Origin: an uncultured Alphaproteobacteria bacterium
GTDB taxonomy: Bacteria; Pseudomonadota; Alphaproteobacteria; HIMB59
DNA: 60,824 bases
Assembly (NCBI GenBank): GCA_902616855.1
Contig: CACMUL010000006.1
Coordinates: 1 to 60,824, forward strand
Reading direction: 5' to 3'
The notes beneath the pieces were generated by a model. The model saw only the letters and a list, made by a program, of their open reading frames with translations, was not told the origin of the DNA and ran no database searches. Numbering within the stretch: the stretch's first letter is position 1; each line of letters starts with the position of its first letter. Position numbers and translations under genes: made by a program. Positions 27,934 through 39,419 of the stretch are shown here, piece by piece.

Positions 27934-28674
27934 ATGAAAAAACATTTGAAAGTAATTCTTTTAATAATATCTATTACTTTTTTACAAATAACGCCCTCTT
28001 ATACAAATGAGGATGTTTCTAAATCAGGTATTTCATATGATGAAATATATGATCCAATAGAGCCTATAAACAGAGCAGTTTTAAATTTTAATTTTTTTAT
28101 AGATGATATTGCTATTAAACCTATAGTTAAAACATACAAATTTATAGCACCAGACCCAGTCGAAAAAGGGGTATCAAATTTTTTTAGTAATTTAAAAGAG
28201 CCGATAAGAACAGTTTCTTTTATTTTTCAAGGGGAGTTTTATAAATCTTTTAATTCAATTGGTCGATTTACACTTAATACATTAACTAGCTTAGGTACTT
28301 TTGATCTAGCTTCAAGGGTGGGTATGGAAAAAAATGAAACTGACTTTGGAATCACCCTAGCAAAAGGAGGTGTATCAAGTGGTCCCTACATAGTATTACC
28401 AATTATAGGTCCGAGTAATTTAAGAGATTTTAGTGGAGATGTAGTTGAATATTTTGTTGATCCATTATCAAATAATGTTCCAAATAGGGAATATATTGAC
28501 ATAGGAAGTGGATTAAATGAAAGAGTAGAGATTGATGAACAATTAGATAAAGTTAGGGATGCTTCATCTGATAGGTATGAAATGATAAAATCTATTTATT
28601 ATCAGAACAGAAATGCTCAACTAGAAGAGGAGTATATACAAAACTTACCTGTGCCAAAAATTTATATTGAATAG
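27934..28674 (+). CDS. mlaA: Phospholipid-transport protein MlaA (VacJ)
   Basis: Outer-membrane component that removes misplaced phospholipids from the outer leaflet. The 246-residue sequence shows the family core: YDPIEPINRAVLNFNFFIDD, NFFSNLKEPIRT, IGRFTLNTLTSLGTFDLAS, DFGITLAKGGVSSGPYIVLP. Unlike E. coli MlaA there is no lipobox cysteine. The N-terminus (MKKHLKVILLIISITFLQ...) resembles an ordinary signal peptide. mlaC follows 27 bases later; the inner-membrane ABC part is not in the window. Confidence 0.92.
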   Translation: MKKHLKVILLIISITFLQITPSYTNEDVSKSGISYDEIYDPIEPINRAVLNFNFFIDDIAIKPIVKTYKFIAPDPVEKGVSNFFSNLKEPIRTVSFIFQGEFYKSFNSIGRFTLNTLTSLGTFDLASRVGMEKNETDFGITLAKGGVSSGPYIVLPIIGPSNLRDFSGDVVEYFVDPLSNNVPNREYIDIGSGLNERVEIDEQLDKVRDASSDRYEMIKSIYYQNRNAQLEEEYIQNLPVPKIYIE

Positions 28675-28701
28675 TTGACCAAACCGTATTTACTTTAAGT
28701 T

Positions 28702-29268
28702 ATGAAAAATTTTATAATTTTACTTACTATAATTTTTTCTTTTTCAACTCTAGAGGCTTCAGAAGTTTCGGAATGGTTTGAAAAAGAGTCAAACCAGTTT
28801 TTAGAGATAATTAATAACAATCAAGGAACTGAAAGTGAAAACTATGAAAAATATAAACATTTCGTCAATAAGAATTTTGCGGTCAAGTCAATAGCTTATG
28901 GTCTTATTGGGGAGAGTATAGTTAATAAAAGCTCAAAAAATGAACTATCTGCTTATTTAAATGTATTTACAGACTACCTTATAACAACCATATATAAACT
29001 TGCTAATTCGAACACTTCAAGTTCAATAACTCTAAAAGACGTCGATGTAAAAGATGATATTTATATAATTAAATCAGAAATATCAGATAAAAAATCCTCT
29101 GCAAACCTTTATTGGAAAGTGATAAGAACTGGGTCTTCTTTCAAAATTATTGATGTAATTGTTGAGAATACATCTTATTTTGTAACCAAAAAATCGGAAT
29201 TCAATAAAATATTAAGAAAAAATAGAGGAAGTTTAGAGGCTTTAATTAAAGAGATAAAAAAAATATAG
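28702..29268 (+). CDS. mlaC: Periplasmic phospholipid-binding protein MlaC
   Basis: Shuttles phospholipid between MlaA and the MlaFEDB transporter. The 188-residue protein has a signal peptide (MKNFIILLTIIFSFSTLEAS), and the helical-plus-beta MlaC/Ttg2D pattern: FAVKSIAYGLIG, LSAYLNVFTDYLITTIYKLA, and YWKVIRTGSSFKIIDVIVEN. The call is supported by its place after mlaA. It ends 11 bases before the convergent tRNA gene. Confidence 0.88.
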   Translation: MKNFIILLTIIFSFSTLEASEVSEWFEKESNQFLEIINNNQGTESENYEKYKHFVNKNFAVKSIAYGLIGESIVNKSSKNELSAYLNVFTDYLITTIYKLANSNTSSSITLKDVDVKDDIYIIKSEISDKKSSANLYWKVIRTGSSFKIIDVIVENTSYFVTKKSEFNKILRKNRGSLEALIKEIKKI

Positions 29269-29279
29269 TTTTTTTACTA

Positions 29280-29356
29280 TGGTGGGCCCGGCAGGACTCG
29301 AACCTGCGACAACGGCGTTATGAGCACCGCGTTCTAACCAACTGAACTACAGGCCC
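29280..29356 (-). tRNA. tRNA with CAU anticodon (Ile-CAU or elongator Met)
   Basis: A 77-nt cloverleaf with the 3' CCA encoded. The acceptor is GGGCCTG paired with CGGGCCC (one U-G pair), the anticodon loop is CTCATAA closed by CGGTG/CGCCG, and the T loop is TTCGAGT. G1-C72 pairing excludes initiator tRNA of the usual type. C4-G69 and C5-G68 match identity features of tRNA-Ile2, whose C34 is changed to lysidine, so isoleucine is a little more likely than methionine. It lies downstream of rpoD on the same strand. Confidence 0.9.
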
Positions 29357-29421
29357 ATGATTAGAATTGTAACTATTATAATTTTATTATAAAAAAACAA
29401 GAATATAAATTATCGACAGCT

Positions 29422-31473
29422 TTAAGAGTCCATAAAAGACTTTAGTTTTTTCGATCTAATTGGATGTTTTAATTTTCTCAAAGCTTTTGCTTCTATTTGT
29501 CTAATTCTTTCTCTAGTTACACTGAATTGTTGGCCTACCTCCTCTAAAGTATGGTCTGATGACATGCCTATGCCAAATCTCATCCTAAGGACTCTTTCTT
29601 CTCTAGGAGTTAATGTTGAAAGTATTTTAGTTGTAGTTTCTCGAAGATTTAATTGCATAACAGCATCTTCAGGGATTACTGCATTTTTATCCTCGATGAA
29701 GTCACCAAGGAAACTGTCATCATCATCACCAATAGGTGTTTCCAAACTCACAGGCTCTTTGGCTATTTTTAAAACTTTTCTAACCTTTTCGATAGGCATT
29801 TTCAATCTTACAGATAACTCCTCTGGAGTAGGTTCTCTACCAAGTTCAAGAATAAGTTGCCTACTAGATCTTACTATTTTATTTATTGTTTCAATCATGT
29901 GGACTGGGATACGGATTGTCCTAGCTTGATCAGCGATAGATCTAGTAATAGCCTGTCTAATCCACCAAGTTGCATAAGTAGAAAATTTATAACCTCTCCT
30001 ATATTCGAATTTATCAACAGCTTTCATTAAACCAATATTTCCCTCTTGGATAAGGTCTAAAAACTGAAGGCCTCGATTTGTATACTTTTTTGCAATTGAA
30101 ATAACTAAACGTAAGTTGGCCTCAATCATTTCTTTTTTTGCTTGATTAGCAGTCCTTTGTCCTGATTGTATCTCTCTTACTTTTTCTTTAAATTCAATTG
30201 TATTTTGGTTTGCTATTTTTGATAAATTTAAAATTTCTTTATAGATATTTTTTAATTTAACACTATTTTTCTGGAAAAGAGGCTTAAATGAGTCATCCAT
30301 GGAAATCATATATTTTTGATAAAGGGTATATGTATCTTTTAAATTGTGGTACTTCAAAAAAATATCCCTACTGATCTTGTTTTGAGTAGCCATAGTTAAT
30401 AATGAAACCTCTTTTGATTGTATTTCTTTGTTAATTGAGTACAGATGAGTAATAATCTCTTCTAATTTATGAGGCTTGATTTTAATTTCATTAAAATAAT
30501 TAAGTATCTCATCTTGATATTTTTTTAATTCCTTTAAAGATTTAGTATCAGATATTTTAGTAATATTTTTATTCTTTTTAATTTTGGTAATATTTTCTGA
30601 AAGAACAAGAACTCTATCTAACTTTTTGAGAATTTCAGGTTTATAAAACTCTTCTATTATAGAAATAGAAAAGCTCTCATTTTCAATGTCTTCTTCATTT
30701 GAACTTTCTTGAAGTTTTTCTTTGTCTATTTCTATTCCCTGTTCTTTCATAAGTTGTTGCTTTTCTTTTAAAAGAGCTTTCTTTTTATCATTAATTATTT
30801 TTTGAATTTCTTTTCTTTTTGTTGAGTTAGAGTAAGGATCATTATCTTCATTAAAATATTCATCAAAATCGACTATTTCTCTTAGGTTAATTTCATTATG
30901 TTTAACTTGTTCAATCCATTTTTTTAGAATATCTATTGAAGCAGGACACTCAAGAATTGAATTCATCATTCTATCCAATCCAGACTCTATTCTTTTTGCT
31001 ATTGCAATTTCACCCTCTCTAGAGAGTAACTCAACATTACCCATTTCTTTAAGATACATCCTTACGGGATCATCGCTTTTAACACCTGTTGATTTTTCTT
31101 CCTCTTCTGGTTCTTCATTTGAAGAAGATGAGTCTAATTCTGAAGTTGAAGTATAAGCTTTAAATAATTTAAAAAGATCTTCATCAAGATTTTCGATATA
31201 ATTTAAAAAATCATTTACAGTTATTATAGATTCTTCAATTTTAGAATAAGACTTAATATAAGTTTTTGCTTTTGAGGCTAATTCTTTGTCAAATTCTTTA
31301 GTAATTATAGAGGTAAGCTGACTCTCGTTTTCTTTAAAAATAAGTTCAATTGGATTAATTTTAGAAGTAGGTTTTTTTTTAATTTTAATTGATTTAGTTT
31401 TTTTTTCTAAAACAGGTTTTTTTTTTGAAATTTTCTTTTTAGTCTTTTTTGCAATAACTTTTTTTTTTGTCAT
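29422..31473 (-). CDS. rpoD: Primary sigma factor RpoD (sigma-70)
   Basis: Directs RNA polymerase to housekeeping promoters. The 683-residue protein begins with a Lys-rich tail and an acidic stretch, then region 1.2 ([20 protein letters not shown]), a large non-conserved insertion, region 2 ([20 protein letters not shown], then [20 protein letters not shown]), region 3, and region 4 with the -35 helix ([20 protein letters not shown]). Intact region 2.4 and 4.2 predict consensus TATAAT and TTGACA-like promoters. It follows dnaG by one base. Confidence 0.97.
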   Translation of the reverse strand: MTKKKVIAKKTKKKISKKKPVLEKKTKSIKIKKKPTSKINPIELIFKENESQLTSIITKEFDKELASKAKTYIKSYSKIEESIITVNDFLNYIENLDEDLFKLFKAYTSTSELDSSSSNEEPEEEEKSTGVKSDDPVRMYLKEMGNVELLSREGEIAIAKRIESGLDRMMNSILECPASIDILKKWIEQVKHNEINLREIVDFDEYFNEDNDPYSNSTKRKEIQKIINDKKKALLKEKQQLMKEQGIEIDKEKLQESSNEEDIENESFSISIIEEFYKPEILKKLDRVLVLSENITKIKKNKNITKISDTKSLKELKKYQDEILNYFNEIKIKPHKLEEIITHLYSINKEIQSKEVSLLTMATQNKISRDIFLKYHNLKDTYTLYQKYMISMDDSFKPLFQKNSVKLKNIYKEILNLSKIANQNTIEFKEKVREIQSGQRTANQAKKEMIEANLRLVISIAKKYTNRGLQFLDLIQEGNIGLMKAVDKFEYRRGYKFSTYATWWIRQAITRSIADQARTIRIPVHMIETINKIVRSSRQLILELGREPTPEELSVRLKMPIEKVRKVLKIAKEPVSLETPIGDDDDSFLGDFIEDKNAVIPEDAVMQLNLRETTTKILSTLTPREERVLRMRFGIGMSSDHTLEEVGQQFSVTRERIRQIEAKALRKLKHPIRSKKLKSFMDS

Positions 31474-31474
31474 T

Positions 31475-33058
31475 TTAACTATTTATAAAACTAATTGTTT
31501 TTTCAATCTCATTATACGGGTCTTCGTTAAACTTAGGTGATGCAAATCTACACAGCCTTCGAACTTCATTAGAAAATAGTAAATTTTTTGTAAAATTCAA
31601 TCCCTTAGAGTCTAATTCTTCATAAATTTCAATAGGTGTCGATTTGAAAAGTGTTTTTTTAATTATCAAATCACGAATTTCTCTAAATTTGCCTTCAAAT
31701 TTAGCTGTTGCTATCAAATCAAATACTCTTTCCCTATCCGTTGGGTTTTCAATATAAAATATAATTAATGCCGCTGAAAATTTGGACTTCAAATCAAATT
31801 TAAGTTCTAGTTTTTGATTATTCGTTTTTGACTCATTTTTTAATGTTGTCTGATTCAAACTTATCTTCTTAAAGTGATTGGTTAATATTTTTTTTAGATC
31901 AATGTTAGATATGTTATTGAGTAAACTTTTTAAAACTTTTGATCCTTTAAACTGACTATCAACATCTTTACTTTTACGAAACTTTTCTAAATATTTTTCT
32001 ATTAATTCCTCAATTGATAATGGTTGATCAATAAGTTTATGTAATTTTTCAGACATATTTGACTCTATTAATTGATCGGGATCATAATTTTTAGGTAGAA
32101 GTACAAATTTTATTCCAAGTTCAAAATTTTTATCTGCAAGTAAATTATTCATTAATCTTATGGTAGCATTTCTTCCAGCTATATCTCCATCAAGGCATAC
32201 AATTATCTCAAATCCTTTCTTTGTAATTTCAATTAATTTTTCATGATTTATTGACGTGCCAAGAGGTGCTAAACAGTTTGAAAAACCAAACTGCTCTAAT
32301 TTAATAACATCAAAATAACCTTCAACTATTATTATTTTTTTACTATTTTGTTTATTAATAATTTTTTCATTGAATAAGATTTGTTTTTTTTTAAAAATTT
32401 TTGTTTCAGCTGTATTAATATATTTTGGTAAAGTATCATCAATTACTCTTCCCCCAAAACCCAAGGTTTTATTTTGCATATTAATTATCGGAACCATGAC
32501 TCTATTAGAAAAAAATAATTTAGTGTTATTAGTTCTACTAAAAACACCAGCTGCTATTAAATTATTGACTTCAAAATTATTTAAGAGTTTTTTTTGAAGT
32601 TCAAATGAATTTACTGATGAGCCTAATTCAAACTTATGAATAGTTTCTATGTTAAACTTTCTTTTTTTAAGTAAATAATCTAAGTGTTTTTTAGAATTTA
32701 ATAAATTCTTTTTAAATAACTCTTTTGTTAAAGAATTAATATCATAGATAATATTGTTTAATTTTGATGATTTATAACTTATTTCAATACCAGCCTTATC
32801 TGCCAGTTCATATAGAGCATCCTTAAAGCTATATCCTTTAACTTTTATTAAAAAATCAATTACATTTCCATGTTCTCCGGTACTAAAACAGTGGAATATT
32901 TTTTTTTCTTCATTAACTGAGAAAGAGGGTGTTTTTTCTTTTTTAAAAGGACTTAAACCAAAATAATTACTTCCTTTTTTCTTTAATGGTACAGATGAGT
33001 TTATAATATCAACTATGGACGTTCTGTTAATGACTTCTTTAATATTATCATCGGTCAT
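31475..33058 (-). CDS. dnaG: DNA primase DnaG with degenerate zinc-binding domain
   Basis: Makes RNA primers for replication. The 527-residue protein keeps the catalytic core: [10 protein letters not shown], and the TOPRIM residues E246 (VEGYFD at 245-250) and D290/D292 (CLDGDIAG). The N-terminal CHC2 zinc domain retains its fold signature ([11 protein letters not shown]...GEHGNVIDF) but not its ligands: Ser36 and Lys39 replace Cys and His of CPFH, and Thr60 replaces the last Cys, leaving only Cys57. The C-terminus is shorter than in E. coli. It overlaps the yqeY gene by 4 bases. Confidence 0.95.
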   Translation of the reverse strand: MTDDNIKEVINRTSIVDIINSSVPLKKKGSNYFGLSPFKKEKTPSFSVNEEKKIFHCFSTGEHGNVIDFLIKVKGYSFKDALYELADKAGIEISYKSSKLNNIIYDINSLTKELFKKNLLNSKKHLDYLLKKRKFNIETIHKFELGSSVNSFELQKKLLNNFEVNNLIAAGVFSRTNNTKLFFSNRVMVPIINMQNKTLGFGGRVIDDTLPKYINTAETKIFKKKQILFNEKIINKQNSKKIIIVEGYFDVIKLEQFGFSNCLAPLGTSINHEKLIEITKKGFEIIVCLDGDIAGRNATIRLMNNLLADKNFELGIKFVLLPKNYDPDQLIESNMSEKLHKLIDQPLSIEELIEKYLEKFRKSKDVDSQFKGSKVLKSLLNNISNIDLKKILTNHFKKISLNQTTLKNESKTNNQKLELKFDLKSKFSAALIIFYIENPTDRERVFDLIATAKFEGKFREIRDLIIKKTLFKSTPIEIYEELDSKGLNFTKNLLFSNEVRRLCRFASPKFNEDPYNEIEKTISFINS

Positions 33059-33513
33059 TCTTTAAAAATATTTTTGATAATTTTTGAAGCTAAATTCATA
33101 TCAATTTTATTATTATAATTTTGTTTTAAAAAACTCATTATTTTACCAAAATCTTTATTCTCATAATTATTTTCAGTTATGTGATTTGATATAATATCAG
33201 TTGTATTTTTCTCATCTATCATACTTGGAAGAAAATCTTTAAGGTAATTGATATCAAATTCTAAGTCATCTATTTTGTCTTGATCTTTAGCTTTTGTTGC
33301 AAAATCTAAAGATTCTTTTTTTTGCTTAATTTGGGTTTTAATAATTTTGATTATATCATTATCGGATAATTTGAGCACATCTCTCTCTAGATTCTCTTTA
33401 ATTAGAAAATTTTTTAACTCTGAAAGGGCATATCTTGCTATTGAAAGTTTTTTCCTATCTCCGCCTTTTAAAGCACTTTTGACGTCATCAGAAATTTTTT
33501 TTGCCAAACTCAT
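33055..33513 (-). CDS. GatB/YqeY domain protein
   Basis: A 152-residue helical protein of the YqeY family, related to the tRNA-binding tail of GatB. Visible marks are LSIARYALSELKNFLIKE, IIKTQIKQKKESLDFA, and LKDFLPSMIDE. It commonly precedes dnaG and rpoD in alphaproteobacteria, as here, with a 4-base overlap into dnaG. Its exact role is unsettled. The start lies 43 bases from the divergent carA. Confidence 0.9.
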   Translation of the reverse strand: MSLAKKISDDVKSALKGGDRKKLSIARYALSELKNFLIKENLERDVLKLSDNDIIKIIKTQIKQKKESLDFATKAKDQDKIDDLEFDINYLKDFLPSMIDEKNTTDIISNHITENNYENKDFGKIMSFLKQNYNNKIDMNLASKIIKNIFKE

Positions 33514-33528
33514 TTGAAATTCTTCTCA

Positions 33529-33534
33529 TATAAT
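33529..33534 (+). promoter_or_regulatory. Putative -10 element for carAB
   Basis: A TATAAT hexamer lies 22 bases before the carA ATG in the 43-base divergent gap. I see no good -35 at 17 bases, so this is weak. Confidence 0.3.
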
Positions 33535-33556
33535 ATACTAATACACATGATTTAAT

Positions 33557-34696
33557 ATGGTCGTATTTGATAATAAAATTAAACTTAATTATCAAAACGG
33601 GTACTTAATTTATAACAAAAAATATATTTTCAAAGGTAAGTTTCTATCAAACGATCAATTCAAGATAGCGGAAATCTGCTTCAATACAAGTATGACGGGG
33701 TATCAGGAGATTTTAACAGATCCCTCATATAAATCTCAGTTTATAAATTTTACCTTTCCATTGATAGGTATTGTTGGATGTAATGATGAAGATTACGAGT
33801 CATGGAAAATACATGCTTCTGGCCTGATATGTAATGAATTATTTGAATTAAGCTCAAATTGGAGAGCTCTAATAAATTTTACAAATTGGATTATAAGTCA
33901 AAATTCTTGTGCTTTTTTTGATTTAGACACTAGGGCCTTAACTAAAATTATAAGAAAATTTGGACCAAAAAATATAATGCTATGTTCCGAGGAATATTTT
34001 GAAAACAAAGGAATAGAGGAAATCTGTAAGCAAATAGATCAATGTCCCTCATTAGAGGAGAATGATGTAATTAAAGACTTTACATCAGAGCTAGATATAG
34101 AAAAAAAAGAAATAGGTCAAAAAAAATACTCAATAGCTTTTTTAAATTTTGGGGCAAAAGACAATATTAAGAAAAACTTATACTCAAGAAATTGTAATAT
34201 AGAAGAATTTGATATGAATTTCAAAGCTGAGGATATTATTAATAAAAATTTTGATGGTTTTTTTTTAAGTAATGGCCCAGGTGATCCTAAAAAAGTATAT
34301 GAAAATATAAAATCTGAATTAAATAAATTACTAAGAGAAAAAATACCTACCTTTGGCATATGCCTAGGTCACCAAATATTAAGTTTAGCATTTAATGCCT
34401 CTACTGCTCGAATGGAAAAAGGCCATCGAGGTGGTAATCACCCAGTAAAAAACTTGGAGACAAACAAAGTTGAAATTACATCTCAAAATCATGGATTCGT
34501 AGTGTTGGATGAAAATTTTCCCCCTAATCTTCAAATAACACACAAATCATTGTTCGATAAAACTATTGATGGCATGAAAGCAAATGATCAACCTTTATTT
34601 TCTGTTCAATATCATCCAGAGTCTAGCCCTGGACCACATGATAGTAGATATCTTTTTGATGAATTTATAAATTTAATGGAAAAGAATGCCCGCTAG
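33557..34696 (+). CDS. carA: Carbamoyl-phosphate synthase small subunit
   Basis: Glutaminase subunit that supplies ammonia to CarB. The 379-residue protein has the CarA N-terminal domain ([17 protein letters not shown]) and a GATase domain with nucleophile in [14 protein letters not shown], the QNHGFVV motif and the catalytic HPE in [11 protein letters not shown]. It overlaps carB by 11 bases, so the subunits are made together. The pathway continues with PyrE at 2.2 kb and arginine synthesis. Confidence 0.97.
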   Translation: MVVFDNKIKLNYQNGYLIYNKKYIFKGKFLSNDQFKIAEICFNTSMTGYQEILTDPSYKSQFINFTFPLIGIVGCNDEDYESWKIHASGLICNELFELSSNWRALINFTNWIISQNSCAFFDLDTRALTKIIRKFGPKNIMLCSEEYFENKGIEEICKQIDQCPSLEENDVIKDFTSELDIEKKEIGQKKYSIAFLNFGAKDNIKKNLYSRNCNIEEFDMNFKAEDIINKNFDGFFLSNGPGDPKKVYENIKSELNKLLREKIPTFGICLGHQILSLAFNASTARMEKGHRGGNHPVKNLETNKVEITSQNHGFVVLDENFPPNLQITHKSLFDKTIDGMKANDQPLFSVQYHPESSPGPHDSRYLFDEFINLMEKNAR

Positions 34697-37600
34697 AAAA
34701 GATATATCTAAAATATTGGTTATTGGTTCAGGTCCTATCATTATAGGTCAAGCATGTGAATTTGATTACTCTGGTAGTCAAGCATGTAAGGCACTTAAAA
34801 ATGAGGGTTATGAAGTTGTTTTAATTAACTCTAATCCCGCAACCATAATGACAGATCCAGAATTTGCAGATAAGACTTATGTTGAACCTATTGATAAAGA
34901 AATTGTAAAAAAAATAATTGATAAAGAGAAACCTGATGCAATTTTACCAACAATGGGAGGTCAAACTGCTCTAAATATTATCAGAGAATTAAACAAAGAG
35001 AATTATTTCAATAATAGTTCAATCAAAATTTTAGGAGCTAGTCCAAAGTCTATAGATGTAGCTGAAGATAGAAAGTTATTTGCTGAAGCGATGTCTGAAA
35101 TTGGACTCGAAACACCATTTAGCATAATAGTTGATGATAAGTCTAATCTTAATAAATTAGTCAATGAAGTCAGTTTTCCATTAATTTTAAGACCCTTTTA
35201 TACTTTAGGAGGTACCGGTGGGGGGATAGTATATGGCAAAGATGAATTTATCTCTAAGGTCAAAAATGCAATTGATTTAAGTCCTGTTTCAAAAACACTC
35301 GTTGAGGAGTCTTTAATTGGATGGAAAGAATTTGAATTTGAAGTAGTTAGAGATAATTTAGATAATTCAATTATAGTTTGCTCAATTGAAAATTTAGATC
35401 CTATGGGAGTACACACAGGGGATAGTATTACAATAGCTCCGGCACTAACATTAACTGATAAAGAGTATCAAAATTTAAGAAATCAAAGTATTGCTATTCT
35501 AAGAAAAATAGGCGTAGAGACTGGTGGATCAAATGTACAATTTGCAGTAAATCCAAAAAATGGAAGGATTTTGATTATTGAAATGAATCCTCGAGTAAGT
35601 AGATCATCTGCATTAGCATCTAAAGCTACAGGTTTCCCTATAGCTAAAATAGCAGCTTTGTTAGCAGTTGGTTACACTTTAGATGAATTAGATAATGATA
35701 TTACCAAAGTAACTCCAGCAAGTTTTGAACCTGTTATTGACTACATTGTAACCAAAATTCCAAAATTTAATTTTGAAAAATTCCAAGGGACTCCCAGTGA
35801 GTTAAACACTGCCATGAAATCTGTTGGTGAAATTATGTCCATTGGTAGAAGTTTCAAAGAGTCACTTTTAAAAGCTTTCTACTCGATAGAGTCAGATAAC
35901 TTTGGTTTGGACATAAGTCATGAATTATTAAATATAAAAGATGAGAATTTAAAAAATTTACTTATAAAGCAAAGACCTGATAGGTTATTAATAGTTGCAG
36001 AAGCTATAAGACGTAAAATACCTTTAACTGAAATAAGTGAATTAACTCGTATAGATCTATTTTTTTTAAGAGAAATAAATGAAATTATTAAAATTGAACA
36101 ACAGTTAGTGAAGGCCGGTAAAAGTTTAGAAAAAAATTTATTTATTTCTGCCAAAAAAACTGGATTTTCTAATCATCATATAAGTAATTTAACAAAAATT
36201 AATATAAATGAAATTTATGATATTCAGAAAAATAATAACTTAAAAATAATATTTAAAAGAGTAGATACATGTGGAAATGAATTTGACTCTTCTACTGCCT
36301 ATCTTTATTCAACTTTTATATCTGAAATAAATGAGTTTAGTTGTGAGTCTAGACCAGCGGATAAGAAAAAGATAATTATTCTCGGCTCTGGTCCTAATAG
36401 AATAGGTCAAGGTATAGAATTTGATTATTGTTGTGTGCAAGCTGTAAAATCTTTTCAGAAACTTGGTTTTGAAACAATTATGATTAATTGTAACCCTGAG
36501 ACAGTTTCTACTGATTATGATACATCAGATAAGCTATATTTTGAGCCTTTAGACTTTGAATATGTCAAAAATATAATTGATAAAGAAAATGAGAAAGGTC
36601 TTGTTGAAGGTGTTGTTGTACAATTTGGTGGTCAGACACCCCTAAGAATAGCTAACAAGCTCAAAGAATATGGATATAAAATATTAGGCACATCTTTCGA
36701 CGCAATAGACATATCTGAAGACAGAGAAAGATTTCAAAAATTAATTCAAAAGGTAGGTTTAAAACAACCAAAGAGTGATATATCTTTAGGAACAAAAGAA
36801 CTTGTCTCTAAATCCTCTAAGCTTAAGTTTCCTATTTTGTTAAGGCCCTCATATGTACTAGGAGGAAGAATGATGGAAAAAATGGCTAATTTAGATGATG
36901 TTCAAGATTATATTGATCAAAACTATTGGGCATTAGAAAATAATGTAATTCTTATTGATGAGTTTCTTCAAAATGCAAAAGAGGTAGATGTCGATGTATT
37001 AAGAGATAATCAGGGCAATACCATGATAGCTGGAATAATGGAGCATATTGAAGAAGCTGGTATTCACTCAGGTGATAGTGCTTGTAGCATACCTCCCTTT
37101 TCTCTTACTGATAAGATCATATCAGATATAAAAAAATTTAGCATATCGCTGGTAAATGAATTAAAAATTCTAGGTTTAATGAATATCCAATATGCTATTA
37201 AAGATGAAGATATTTTTATACTTGAAGCAAATCCAAGAGCCAGTAGAACCATTCCTTTTCTTGCTAAGGCTATAGGAATACCTTTCATTAAAATTGCAGC
37301 TGAGTTGATTGTTGGTAAAACTTTAACTGAAGATCATCAGAATTTTGATAATAGCACTTTGCCTTACTTTGCGATCAAAGAGGCTGTGTTTCCATTTAAT
37401 AAATTCCCAAACACTGATGTAATACTTGGCCCAGAGATGAAAAGCACTGGTGAGGTAATGGGTATAGACGAGGATTTTTATTTAGCATATTTCAAAAGTC
37501 AAATTGGAGCAGGACAGAAACTTAATGATTTAAAAAATATATTCATCTCAGTTAAAAATGAAGATAAGCAAAGTATATCTGAAATAGCTAAATCTTTTAA

Positions 37601-37928
37601 AGACAATGGTTATAATTTATATACAACCAGAGGGACTCACGATTTTTTGTTGAAAGAGGGAATTTCTTCAAACTTAGTTAATAAAGTGGCTGAGGGATCA
37701 CCACATGTAGTAGAGTATATTAAGCAAAATAAGATTGATTTAGTCATAAATACCACCGAAAAAAAACAGGCAATAATTGACAGTTTTACAATAAGAAGAA
37801 CATCAGTAGATCTTAATGTTCCATATTACACCAATCTTAGAAGTGCAAAAATACTTATTAAATCGCTAATTACATTGAAAAATAAGCCTCTTTCAGTAAG
37901 ACCTATACAAATTCATCATTCTTTTTAG
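34686..37928 (+). CDS. carB: Carbamoyl-phosphate synthase large subunit
   Basis: The 1080-residue synthase has two homologous ATP-grasp halves: the first starts [20 protein letters not shown], the second [20 protein letters not shown] around residue 560. An oligomerisation segment lies between, and a C-terminal MGS-like allosteric domain covers roughly the last 140 residues ([13 protein letters not shown]). Each half has the expected [20 protein letters not shown] or [20 protein letters not shown] block. Confidence 0.98.
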   Translation: MPARKDISKILVIGSGPIIIGQACEFDYSGSQACKALKNEGYEVVLINSNPATIMTDPEFADKTYVEPIDKEIVKKIIDKEKPDAILPTMGGQTALNIIRELNKENYFNNSSIKILGASPKSIDVAEDRKLFAEAMSEIGLETPFSIIVDDKSNLNKLVNEVSFPLILRPFYTLGGTGGGIVYGKDEFISKVKNAIDLSPVSKTLVEESLIGWKEFEFEVVRDNLDNSIIVCSIENLDPMGVHTGDSITIAPALTLTDKEYQNLRNQSIAILRKIGVETGGSNVQFAVNPKNGRILIIEMNPRVSRSSALASKATGFPIAKIAALLAVGYTLDELDNDITKVTPASFEPVIDYIVTKIPKFNFEKFQGTPSELNTAMKSVGEIMSIGRSFKESLLKAFYSIESDNFGLDISHELLNIKDENLKNLLIKQRPDRLLIVAEAIRRKIPLTEISELTRIDLFFLREINEIIKIEQQLVKAGKSLEKNLFISAKKTGFSNHHISNLTKININEIYDIQKNNNLKIIFKRVDTCGNEFDSSTAYLYSTFISEINEFSCESRPADKKKIIILGSGPNRIGQGIEFDYCCVQAVKSFQKLGFETIMINCNPETVSTDYDTSDKLYFEPLDFEYVKNIIDKENEKGLVEGVVVQFGGQTPLRIANKLKEYGYKILGTSFDAIDISEDRERFQKLIQKVGLKQPKSDISLGTKELVSKSSKLKFPILLRPSYVLGGRMMEKMANLDDVQDYIDQNYWALENNVILIDEFLQNAKEVDVDVLRDNQGNTMIAGIMEHIEEAGIHSGDSACSIPPFSLTDKIISDIKKFSISLVNELKILGLMNIQYAIKDEDIFILEANPRASRTIPFLAKAIGIPFIKIAAELIVGKTLTEDHQNFDNSTLPYFAIKEAVFPFNKFPNTDVILGPEMKSTGEVMGIDEDFYLAYFKSQIGAGQKLNDLKNIFISVKNEDKQSISEIAKSFKDNGYNLYTTRGTHDFLLKEGISSNLVNKVAEGSPHVVEYIKQNKIDLVINTTEKKQAIIDSFTIRRTSVDLNVPYYTNLRSAKILIKSLITLKNKPLSVRPIQIHHSF

Positions 37929-37997
37929 TGTAAAATTTCATTTGTAAAAACACATAAAATTCAATAATTTCTACAACTTAATTAAAATAGTAAAAAA

Positions 37998-38471
37998 ATG
38001 GACAAAATACCTATGACAGAAGAGGGGCAAAAGAAACTCCTCGACGAACTTAAACATCTAAAAACAGTTGAAAGGCCAATTATCATTAAAGCCATATCTG
38101 ATGCAAGAAGTAATGGTGATCTCTCTGAGAACGCTGAGTATCATGCTGCCAGAGAAAAACAAAGCTTTATTGAAGGTAGAGTAGCTGAGATTGAAAGTAT
38201 TATTGCTCAGGCAGAACTAATAGATGTATCAAAATTATCAGGAACGGTTGTAAAATTTGGAGCAACAGTTTCAATTATAAATTTAGATAATGATAAAGAA
38301 TCTAAATATCAGTTAGTTGGAGAAGTGGAAGCTGACATTGAGCAGAAAAAAATATCTGTAACAAGCCCTATAGCAAGAGCTTTGATTGGGAAAAAAAAGG
38401 GTGATTACATTGAAGTGTCAACACCAAAAGGTATAACTTCATATGAAATTAAGTCAGTAAGATTTAAATAA
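37998..38471 (+). CDS. greA: Transcription elongation factor GreA
   Basis: Rescues backtracked RNA polymerase by stimulating transcript cleavage. The 157-residue protein has the N-terminal coiled coil (MTEEGQKKLLDELKHL), the acidic tip region SNGDLSENAEYHAAREKQ, and the FKBP-like C-terminal domain (SPIARALIGKKKGDYIEVST). It follows carB after a 69-base gap and precedes the ELM1-like gene by 6 bases. Confidence 0.96.
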   Translation: MDKIPMTEEGQKKLLDELKHLKTVERPIIIKAISDARSNGDLSENAEYHAAREKQSFIEGRVAEIESIIAQAELIDVSKLSGTVVKFGATVSIINLDNDKESKYQLVGEVEADIEQKKISVTSPIARALIGKKKGDYIEVSTPKGITSYEIKSVRFK

Positions 38472-38477
38472 TAAAAT

Positions 38478-39419
38478 TTGAATACCTACGAAGTAATTAC
38501 CATCAGTGAGGGTGCTGCTGGTATGAGAAGTCAAATAGAGGGATTAGCTAGTTTAATATCTGACTCTTACAAGAACTTAGATTTAAAAATAAAATCTATT
38601 TTTAAGAATTTACCTATTGAATTAATACCTACAAGTAGATTTACTTATGAAAATCTATCTTCATTGAAGATTGAAAAAAATACAATTGTAATTAGTTGTG
38701 GTAAAAAAAGTGTAAAAGCATCTGTTTATTTAAAGAGAAAATATAAGGATTTAATTTTTAATATTCACATACAAGACCCAAAAATAAATTATAAATATTT
38801 TGATCTTATTGTTTGTCCAGAACATGATAATCTAAATTTTGATAATTGTATTTCAACTTTATTAGCCATACATAATATAAAATTCAAAAAAAATATTAGA
38901 AATAAAAATACAATAAATTTTATTATTGGCGGACCAAATAAATATTTTAAATTTCAACAACAAACACAAGAAAAAATTTTAAATGAAATAAATTTTTTAA
39001 GTAATAAGTTCAAAGTCAATGTTATACCATCACGAAGAACTCCAAGAGGACTCATAGAAGAATTATCAAAAATTGATAATGAAAATGTTATTACCTTTAA
39101 TGATTTATTTAATCCAAGGAAGTATGGTGAGCTTCTATCTGAGGGTAATTTACAAGTTGTAACTTGGGACTCAATATCCATGATATCTGAAGCTATATCT
39201 TCTGAAGCTGGTACTTTTTTATTTAAGTTTGAAGAAAAATTTTGCCCAAAAAGATATCTTAAGTTTTTTGATAAAATTACAGAACTTAATTTCGCACAAT
39301 TTTATAATCAAAATTTAAAACCTTATGAAATCTCTATTGATGCGTATAACAAAAATCTTAAAACTAAGATCTTGAATAAGATACAATCTAATTTAAGGTT
39401 CAGATCTAATAATGCTTAA
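38478..39419 (+). CDS. ELM1-like (DUF1022) glycosyltransferase-fold protein
   Basis: A 313-residue protein resembling the alphaproteobacterial family named after plant mitochondrial fission protein ELM1. Shared blocks are ITISEGAAGMRSQIEGLASL at the N-terminus, FNIHIQDP, FDLIVCPEHD, FIIGGPNKYF, VIPSRRTP and VVTWDSISMISEAISS. The fold is GT-B-like; function in bacteria is unknown, possibly envelope glycan or nucleotide-sugar chemistry. The start must be TTG 38478: an in-frame TAA lies just upstream and the next Met is inside the first conserved block. Confidence 0.82.
   Translation: MNTYEVITISEGAAGMRSQIEGLASLISDSYKNLDLKIKSIFKNLPIELIPTSRFTYENLSSLKIEKNTIVISCGKKSVKASVYLKRKYKDLIFNIHIQDPKINYKYFDLIVCPEHDNLNFDNCISTLLAIHNIKFKKNIRNKNTINFIIGGPNKYFKFQQQTQEKILNEINFLSNKFKVNVIPSRRTPRGLIEELSKIDNENVITFNDLFNPRKYGELLSEGNLQVVTWDSISMISEAISSEAGTFLFKFEEKFCPKRYLKFFDKITELNFAQFYNQNLKPYEISIDAYNKNLKTKILNKIQSNLRFRSNNA

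Noticed and set aside
37929..37997. Riboswitch or terminator between carB and greA
   Set aside because: The 69-base gap is AT-rich without a stable hairpin followed by a T run, and too short for a known riboswitch.
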